From: Bifiguratus adelaidae
Lineage: Eukaryota; Mucoromycota; Endogonomycetes; Endogonales
Direction of reading: 5' to 3'
NCBI GenBank assembly: GCA_002261195.1
Contig: MVBO01000007.1
Location: 227,447 to 291,446 of the forward strand
DNA length: 64,000 nucleotides
Position 1 is the first letter of the stretch. Every line of letters begins with the position of its first letter. Shown piece after piece: positions 56,629 to 64,000 of this stretch. The translations under genes were made by a program, and so were the position numbers. Under the pieces are notes generated by a model. The model was given only the letters and a program-made list of their open reading frames with translations, had not been told where the DNA came from and ran no database searches.

Positions 56629-57810
56629 TCACGCTTCAACCTGTTGATCATTATCGCGAACGGTACAAGAGCCATCAGCATGTTCAAGTCGCAATGCTTG
56701 TAAGTCACTCAAGAAATCGGACATGTCGAGCAGTTGCTACGAGGACAATGAGTAAAAATCACACCATCACGGGCTCATCACGTCCACATACCGCTTGCTT
56801 GGCGCTATCGGCATCCTTCCGTTTCAGTTTTTCCAGCGCCTTAGTCGTCCGTTGACGCGCTTTTTCAATGTTTAACAACTGTGTTCGTAGCTGTTGTTTT
56901 TCTCTGCGCGCTTTCGTCAAGGAAGCTTGTAGCAGTAGATGCTCGTCATAGGCATCTCTCTATCAAATTGGTTAGTCCACGTTGACAAATGTTGACAACC
57001 TGCCTGTTCCTTGAGTCGTCGCTGCAATTCTGCACCAAAAATTTGGACACCGGTGCGGATGGCTTGGTCGTCAATGTGATCGAGAGCGGCTTCCAACGCT
57101 TCTTTTGCCATCTCCCATACCGTGTCCATTTCATTGTATATCTTTGTTCGTGTGACGTTTTCGGTGTATTGCCGAACGGATTCGCGATCAGCGAGCTCTT
57201 GCGCTTCGCTTCGTCGATGATGAATTGGATTACGGGTTTCTCTTGCTTTGGCCTGAAGCCGAGTCTTGGAAGGAAGGATGCGTGTGAAGGGAAGTAGGGT
57301 TGTCTGAGATAGGCCAGGGCCAATCGATGGACCTTTTTGTTCGGTGGCTGCTTCTGGCTTCATTTTGCGTCGCTTTTCGGACTTTTTGATGATTCTCCGC
57401 TTCAAGGGTGGCTCCTCAACGTCATAATTCTCTTTATCGCTCTCTCTGAGATCCGAGTCTTGCAGTTCTCGCTTCACAATTGTGGGTGACGGCGTATGTG
57501 AGGGGTTATCAATAGCAGGGGATTCCGACAAGGCCGGCTCGTCATGTGTTTCAAGACGCTGCTGTGAAGTTAAAGGTGATGGTGAGGGAGACGGTGAAGG
57601 TGAAGGTGACGGCTGTGATGTAGTTGTCTGTGTTGTTTGGGAAGCTGAAATAGTAAATCCTCGAAAGGCAGCTTGATACTCTCTGCATGTCATCGCATTG
57701 GGTAAGTTTGCAGAAGGAGAACTAAGTCCATCATATCCTTGCTCTTACCCTCTGCCGCGTCTACGTGATGCAATCTTTTCTCTTAACCTGTCTGGTAACG
57801 CAACGTCCAT
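56629..57810 (-). CDS. Coiled-coil nuclear protein, possibly kinetochore CENP-U/Ame1-like
   Basis: Exons, 5' to 3': 57810-57749, 57682-57004 (or 57000), 56959 (or 56955)-56792 and 56736-56629, for about 338 residues. After MDVALPDRLREKIASRRRGR comes a Ser-Pro repeat region (six SP units), a basic nuclear signal (KRRIIKKSEKRRKMK), then long helices ending in a coiled coil (KARREKQQLRTQLLNIEKAR) and a last exon LLDMSDFLSDLQALRLEH. Disordered basic N-terminus plus a C-terminal coiled coil resembles inner-kinetochore CENP-U/CENP-Q proteins, but I see no diagnostic motif. Intron 2 fits either a GC donor or a shifted GT-AG pair, both in frame. Confidence 0.6.
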
Positions 57811-57917
57811 GGTGAAAAAGAGAGACAGAGTCGCGCGCCAGACACGCGCCTTTCAACATTTCCAAATCTGGACATTAAGTTGCTGTCAAGCAAAGCGCAG
57901 AGCAGAGAGAGAGAAGG

Positions 57918-59162
57918 ATGACTTTTCTTCACCTCATTGCCTATGCCGGGGTTGGTCTATCGTTTATCTTTGTCACTCTTAGTCTAAGTAAGTAGGGTAT
58001 TACTTGGTGAAGGTTTTTGCGAGTGGCGCAAGCGTTTTATCTACGTTGCTTGCTTGCCGTGGTCGGCACAAGTACACTCACTCACAATCTACGTCACTTT
58101 CTACAGCATGTGGTCTATACTACCTTGCCGAACTGGTATGTACTGTGTCTGACCTGAACAGACAAGTCAAGTGTCGAATGACCCAAATCACTCACCGTGA
58201 TGCCTTCCCCCTGAACAGGTTGAGGAGTACACGGTACTGACCAGGAAGATCATCACGTGGATGACCATGGTATGTCTTCGATGTCTCCTCAAACAATAGA
58301 AGATACATCATCCGCTGATGTATATGATAGACGATAGCCGGTCTCCATGTGCTACTGCTGTTGATCGACCGGTACCCGTTCTTTCGCACGGTATTCTCCC
58401 TCACATGTCTAGGCGTGTATAGCCTCAATCTCAAAACATTTCCATTCATCAGTTTGACAAGTCCACCTTTCTTGGCGAGCTGCGGTAGGTGTGATCTTGT
58501 TGTCGGATGTGTCATCCGTGCTTAACCGGTGACAGTCTTGGTGCTTTTGAATCACTACCTGTGGTTCACCTACTTTTCATCGCATTACGAGCCTTTTATG
58601 GACATTGCGTCCTTCTTCGGCATCATGGTGTGGTTGGTTCCATTTGCTTACTTTATCAGTCTAAGCGCCAATGACGCTGTATTGCCTACAAGTGGTAAGT
58701 TGTCCAACAAGGGAAATTTTGGTTGCTAAAATACGCGCAGATGTTACCAACCCTACACCGGTACAAGGACATCAAGCTCTGCTCAAAACCATTCTCGAGT
58801 ATCTTCCTCGCATTGGCACCAAAAAGCGAGACAACAATGGCGTATTCCCAGCCTCGTCTTCCCAAGAATCATTCCAACGGCCACCTATGGGATTTGCGCC
58901 ACCGAACGAAACCCCACTTTATACGCAGGAAGCCGAGGTGCCGGATTACGCCTTTCAACCATACCAATCGCAAAAGTCATCGCAATCCACTCCATCACCC
59001 GCACATTCCATGGCCCCACCATACGATCCCAGAGACCAAAGCGCTAGGAATGGGACAGCTGAGACTGCCTATGCTGGCAAGATCACCCCCGGATTAGGAA
59101 ACATATCCAACTCCAGCACGACCCGAGTACATGCCGGCCGGCGGCGAAAATACGTAAATTAA
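57918..59162 (+). CDS. SVP26: ER-Golgi membrane adaptor Svp26/TEX261
   Basis: Exons 57918-57987, 58107-58135 (29 nt), 58219-58269, 58331-58484, 58536-58694 and 58741-59162 encode 294 residues. Svp26 helps package membrane glycosyltransferases into COPII vesicles. Four hydrophobic helices are spread over the first five exons: FLHLIAYAGVGLSFIFVTL; TIAGLHVLLLLID; FFRTVFSLTCLGVYSLNL; and DIASFFGIMVWLVPFAYFI. Family blocks are CGLYYLAELVEEYTV, DRYPFFRTVFSL, FPFISLTSPPFLASCV and LLNHYLWFTYF. The cytosolic tail is longer than in yeast (about 140 residues) and rich in Ser, Pro and Gln. Confidence 0.92.
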
Positions 59163-60068
59163 GGATAGCGAGCACATGTGCAGGGCAACTGTATTCTAGC
59201 ATGTCAAGTATGAGCACGTTCTAATCCTTGCGTTATCCTGGCTCGCACAAAAGCCTCAACTGCTCCACTAGGTTGAGCGGAGGTTACTCAGAAACACGTG
59301 GACAAGTGCAGAAAAATTCGCGGTAAATCATTGGTGCGAAACTTGTCACCCCAAAATTAGCGTCATGTGCGGAGATTCTCGACGGCTGCACCGTCGCCTC
59401 TTTGCCGCTTAGCCGAGCGGAGTCTGAGGATCCTCCTAGACTATTCATCACGGACAGCCGCAGTCTTGACGTGCCACCGCATGGCACATGCAAACGCATC
59501 GATGCAAGCCGTGCTTCGAGAGGCCAGGTGAATCCATGCACAGTGCACGCAGGCTTGGATCCCGCGCACCTGATTGGATCAACTGGATCTAATCAAGCAA
59601 ATTCAAGGCCCGAGGCAGCATTAGCCCCCCATTACCCATTTTTGCACAAAACGAGTAAAGAAAGCCCAGTGTGACTGACGTAAACCGCACGAGTATCTTG
59701 ATCTGGCTAAGTCGAACGGTCACTCCTACACTTGCTTCTTGTTCCGGTCTGACCAAGCTTATTTTGTCATGCCTGTACCGATCTCTCAACCGTCATACCG
59801 GACTCTATGGCAGATTGTTGTTGCTACACCCCATCCCAACCATGCTGGCTGACCCATTGTTTCTATTTTGTCTGAGTTTAAAGCGAAAGGACATGCGAGA
59901 ACAGAAAATTTTTCTCGATTGAAAGGCATCTCGTCACGTTCCAAGCCCAAAATTTCTCAGTCAGGGTTCTGGTTCCACCCCTTTCTACAATTGTCTTCCT
60001 CTTTCTCTCTCGCACCATTTCTTTTCTGCTCTCCTTCGTTTTGGACAAGCATTCATTCTGGTGGTCTT
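59163..60068. other. Promoter and 5' leader of the bHLH gene
   Basis: About 900 bases with no coding signal. A CACGTG E-box lies at about 59296-59301. A strongly pyrimidine-rich tract (roughly 59975-60060) runs up to the bHLH start and is probably its 5' untranslated region. Confidence 0.45.
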
Positions 60069-61788
60069 ATGGTCCCTGTTGCTGATTTCCAGTATCAGTT
60101 TGTGCACTCTCCCTTGTCCCCAGTCCACGACGTCAGTTCAAGCTCGACATTTAGTTCTATGCCTGTATCCTACAGGGCGGCACGGCCATTTTCTGCGACA
60201 TCGCATGTATCCAAGATGCCGAGCGTTGCAGCTGAGCCAAAGAATGCTCTCATCGGCGAAATGACTCTTCAGTACGACTCGTCGACACCTTCATCTCGTG
60301 GATCTTCGCCAAGATCAGATGTTGAAATTATGCCTCCTTCTGCCGATCCCTCGGGCGATGAAATATCTGATGACGACGATGAGATGTTGCAGATCAAGCA
60401 TGAGTCCGGCGAGCTGCCCATCACAAATGGACCACTTTTCCTCAATTTTACCCCAGATCTCAACCCCCAAATGATGAGCAAACGGAAGCCCAAGAGCCGG
60501 AAACAGCACTCTTACAAAGTCAACGGTGTGAATATTCTCAACAGGTATGGCGCTTTTGACTGCGGCCCGCTGTGATGGCGTTTCTTTGTTCTCATTCCTT
60601 TGCAGAAATTCCGTTGATAGTAAAACGGCCATGGAACGCCTCAAGCGGCGCCGTGAAAATCATAATTACATCGAGCGCCGTCGTCGAGACAACCTTAATC
60701 ACACCATCTTTGAGATTGCAGAGCTAGTACCTGGTGCTCAGCAAACGGGTCAGAAAGCAAACAAGGGCAATATTCTCCGCTTAGCCCTAGATCACATCAA
60801 GGTAAGCCTCCGAGATGAGATGGGGGCGCAGTCCGCCATTGTCTGTTTTCGGATGGGATTGTCATGAGAACAAATGGCCGTCGTTACACATATCGCTTAT
60901 TTGGGAATTTACTTCTACTTGCAGGATTTGCATGCCGAGATCCGGCGACTCAAGTCTCTAAGCCTTGAATGTGATGGCAGCAGTGGTGTGGCGAAGAAAG
61001 AGATTGAATCAATGGATGTATCACACATAGGAATGTCAGGATCTTCTGCAACCTCACAAAGCCCTCATGCTCCCACTCAACCTACATCGGTGCCTCACCA
61101 ACATGCTCCCATGTTCGTCTCAGCTCCTCAACACGGCAACTATAACCAGCCTCACACATTACAACCTGGCCAAACGCTCACTCCACCGAACTTGTCACAA
61201 CCGAGAACAAATTCACCTCATTCTTTGCCCAATTCACCAGCATTGCATCCCATCAATGCACCTGGCAATTCACAGCCCTCAATGTCGCATTCCGTACCCA
61301 CCTCTCCAAACCGAAACTATTTTCCACAATCGGAGCCTTTGCCCGGACCTGCTGGAGGACTTCCATCTATGATGATTCCTCCTATGCCCGGCCACTTTTC
61401 CCATCAAATGCAACCTCATGTCTTGCCGGGTTCTCCGCAGGGACATGCGCCCGCAAGTGCACCAGCATTAGGCCCGCATGTCCACAAAGTTCCCTCACCA
61501 ATGCACAATACTTTGCCTTCCCAAGCACCATCCCATCAACTTCCGCCGCCCTCTAATCCTGGCAATCGCATGATTATGTCTGCGCCTATGGCTTCACAAC
61601 ATCACATGCGTCCACCTCACGGACAAGCCGTTGCCTCACCCATATCTCCGATCTCTCCATTGGGATCCCAAATGCAAATGCATTCCACCGGATTACCTCC
61701 GATGCACTCTATGGAAGCCAGACCTTTTCATGCTTCTATGAGAATGGCTGGATCAGAGCAGCTCTACGGTGGCGCATGTCGCTATTAA
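60069..61788 (+). CDS. bHLH transcription factor
   Basis: Exons 60069-60544, 60606-60801 and 60925-61788 give 511 residues. The helix-loop-helix domain starts about residue 170: basic region RRRENHNYIERRRRDNLNHT, helix 1 IFEIAELVPG, loop with QQTGQKANKGN, helix 2 ILRLALDHIK, then a short zipper-like DLHAEIRRLKSL. H-x3-E-x3-R in the basic region predicts binding to CACGTG-type E-boxes, like USF or MiT proteins. The N-terminus is acidic and Ser-rich (SGDEISDDDDEML). The C-terminal 280 residues are Pro/Gln/His/Met-rich, typical of activation regions. The intron 2 position is between helix 2 and the zipper. Targets are unknown. Confidence 0.9.
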
Positions 61789-62359
61789 ACACATTATCAT
61801 ACAATTGCATATACAAGTGTAGATAAAAGGGCAACAAGCATACATTCAGCTACACACGCCTTCCATTTTGAGGTGTTTCCATTGTGCATAAACGCCCAGT
61901 AGAGAGAGGCTTTGACACAATCTCTCGGGCAGTCTTGTCCTCTTGGTGCTTCAGTCAGAGGTTGACGCACTTGTAACTCTGACAGACCCCATACTATCTG
62001 ATCATTGCGGACTTTTCGCGACCGGTTGAGCATCGCCCTGCACCTCGCTCTCGTCGTTTCATCCTCCCCCTCCTTTAGGTCATTCACTCTCTTGGCTCTG
62101 ACCACTTCCGCTTGGGACTAGGCTTGATAAGGCTCACTTTGGACGTCAAGTTTTCTTGAGCACAGACGTGTGTATTGCCAGGGCATGTCAATCTGATCAG
62201 CCCGATACCTTGCAAGCACTTGGCATATCACTAGCGCGCGGAGGCAGCTACAAGAGACACGATCTAGGTACTGGTCGTTTTTACGCGGTGTGTCCACGAG
62301 TTGAGGACCTCCGAGTCAGCGTGAACGGGTGTGTTTCGCTAGTCGACTAGACAGAGACC
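61789..62359. other. Intergenic with a doubtful short minus-strand frame
   Basis: About 570 bases. A 78-residue minus-strand frame (62033-61797) has a CPRDC and a CVAEC pair and a hydrophobic end, but no known family and no supporting context. Otherwise this is the 3' region of the bHLH gene and the promoter of the arrestin gene. Confidence 0.35.
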
Positions 62360-64000
62360 ATGCGTTTCAGACGGGTCAAGGAGAATCCCAACTTTTACAT
62401 CGCCATCGAGGAGGAACGGTACTACTTTCCGGGCGAGAACATCAAAGGTAGGTAAGCGATATACTAGCGGAATCCAGCCTGATCGATGCGGATAGGCAAA
62501 CTACATGTAAAACTTTCAAAACCGACAAAGTCATCGGCCATCCGCATTACCTTCACTGGTGAGGTCATCCTCAATGTGAAGGAAAAGCAAAACTTCCGGC
62601 TTTTCCATGAAGAGCTTGAAGTATTGCGTCAAGCGGAGGAGGCTTCAGCAAATGGGTCGGATGGCAGCAGCACGGTGACATTGGATGGAAAAGATCATGA
62701 GTTTAGTTTTGAGTTTGCGGTACCGGACGATCCTCATCTTCCCAGTCATTGTGAGGTAGGAGACATGTTGGTCACCGAGATTTTTTGACGTAACTCATGC
62801 TTGCCTCAGCTTTTCAAAGATGCCAAGGTCCTCTATATCATGCGGGCAATTCTTGAACGACCGTTTGTACCCGATACGATGTCTTCAAGAGCGGAACTCA
62901 ATATTCCAGTACTGCAACGTATTGATGTGGACGATGTGCGGTATTCTAGAGGGTTGATTGGGTACAAGGACTTTCCATGGGCGGATCAGGATGTACGAGA
63001 TCCACGCAATTTCAAGCGCGGTGTCATCAAGGTGTCGATCCCAAAGAGCGGATATGTCCGAGGTCAGTCGTATAGACATGGTGCATTGCATGGACTTAAT
63101 CACAGTCTAGGGCAACCTATCCCTGTCAACATATCAACGCATTTGTTGCCTCCTATTGAACCACGAACAAGCAAAGGACTCTTGATATCTCTTCATCGTG
63201 TCGCCATATTTCGAACGAGAGCGTGAGTATACAGTACGCTGGTAACAAGCCCGACTAACATCCGTGTTCATAGAAACACTTCCCACACCACTCGCCTTAG
63301 TATTAAGGACGTGCAAGTCAACCCTCAAACAATTCTCTCTTCTCCCACCATCACCGAACAGCTTCTTATTCCGACACATACACCGCCGTCCATTGAGGCC
63401 GAGCTTCACTCCTTTCGTATGATGAGCGTCCGATATGAGATTGTTATCCGGCTAGATCTAGATAGCCCCGAACGGAAACGAACACACAACCCTTTGAAGA
63501 AGGCTGCAGGTACACATAACAAGTATCTGGCAGAGATCATTATTCCCGTAACCGTTGGCACCTATCCATTCGCAACTCTGCTCATCGACGATGACGATGA
63601 TAACTGGACAGAGGAGATGAGCACATTATCTCTTACCACCACCGGCGATGAACCCCTTGACGGCAACCACGGCAGTGATGCATCTCTGGTCCCGCATCCC
63701 TTCCCGACAACATCATCTGGTCAGCCTAACTCACGACAGCGGCCACATATCGAAGGCAGAAAATCTGGCAGCAACAACACATCCGCGCAGAGCTCGATTA
63801 TGCGCTCAGACTCACAAGTTTCCATCTCCTCACAATCCTCTGAAAAGTCTCGCAAGTCCTGGAATTCAAATGGATCCCTCGGCCGGCAAACAAGTACCAG
63901 CACTACCAGAAGCGCGCCGGTAGTCGCTCAAGCTGGCAGAGGCAGTGTTTACAGCGAAACTGGAGTGCTCAGGTTGAGCTCAAATGTGCTCCCTCAGTAC
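62360..64000 (+). CDS. Arrestin-related trafficking adaptor (alpha-arrestin), 3' truncated
   Basis: Exons so far are 62360-62447, 62496-62755, 62810-63062, 63111-63222 and 63274 to the window end, 480 residues in an open frame. Alpha-arrestins link plasma-membrane transporters to the Rsp5 ubiquitin ligase. The arrestin N-lobe shows FYIAIEEERYYFPGENIKG (the classical family start), LSKPTKSSAIRITFTGEV and FEFAVPDDPHLPSHCE. The C-lobe shows GVIKVSIPKSGYVRGQPIPV and VRYEIVIRLDLD. Afterwards the chain becomes Ser-rich. No PPxY motif, the usual Rsp5 docking site, is seen before the window ends. The gene continues beyond 64000. Confidence 0.88.

Noticed and set aside
56960-57003. An eighth GC-AG intron in the coiled-coil gene
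   Set aside because: A GT-AG pair shifted by four bases on each side fits the frame equally well, so it was not counted.
59390-59470. tRNA-like GCCGCTTAGCCGAGCGG string
   Set aside because: An A-box resemblance only; no acceptor stem pairing, anticodon arm or B-box could be found downstream.
61797-62033. 78-codon minus-strand frame with two cysteine pairs
   Set aside because: Cysteine spacing is suggestive, but there is no known family, no conservation evidence and it may lie in the 3' UTR region of the bHLH gene.

Overview
The window is a gene-dense piece of a fungal nuclear genome. It holds about 32 protein genes in 64 kb on both strands. Most genes are split by short introns (mostly 41-75 nt) with GT-AG or, unusually often, GC-AG ends. 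Orthologue content is clearly fungal: type II PI4-kinase Lsb6, Slt2-type MAP kinase with TEY, Svp26, Cwh41, a five-FAS1-domain vacuolar-type protein, an arrestin-related adaptor. It also keeps genes usually lost in yeasts: cobalamin adenosyltransferase, ferroportin, UBE2O, Treslin-like Sld3. I therefore favour an early-diverging fungus (Mucoromycota or a neighbouring phylum). That is an inference, not a measurement.

Layout. 1-6.4 kb: end of eIF5A, a Treslin/Sld3 replication-initiation gene, and LSB6. 6.5-15.2 kb: UBE2O (minus), then U2 snRNP-A', ER glucosidase I and a CCDC137-like nucleolar protein (plus). 15.4-24.8 kb: a half-size ABCA transporter (minus), an intronless cellular reverse transcriptase of the rvt class (plus), and a FAS1-repeat protein (minus). 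25-33.3 kb: ferroportin, a cytochrome P450, a GATA factor (minus) and a diacylglycerol kinase. 33.3-42.7 kb: MMAB (minus), a PH protein, hexokinase (minus), a lone receiver-domain protein, GET3 (minus), an SDR enzyme and a small secreted protein. 42.7-54 kb: a small spliced gene, a RapGAP-like/DH/PH fusion, mitochondrial uS12 (minus), exosome RRP43, OTU1 deubiquitinase (minus) and SLT2 MAPK (minus). 54-64 kb: ribosomal P2, a methyltransferase, a coiled-coil CENP-U-like candidate (minus), SVP26, a bHLH factor, and an arrestin-related adaptor cut by the window end.

No transposon, CRISPR array, rRNA or convincing tRNA was seen. Most genes are housekeeping and only loosely related in function. 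Shared themes are ubiquitin (UBE2O, OTU1, ART), secretory pathway (CWH41, SVP26, GET3), lipid and small-GTPase signalling (LSB6, DGK, RhoGEF, MAPK) and RNA processing (LEA1, RRP43). The most remarkable items are the rvt gene with a Gcn4-type box in its promoter, a predicted one-nucleotide exon in OTU1, seven GC-AG introns (three in MMAB alone), and the RapGAP-like/RhoGEF fusion. Exon boundaries were set by eye from splice signals, reading phase and family conservation. No alignment or expression data were available.
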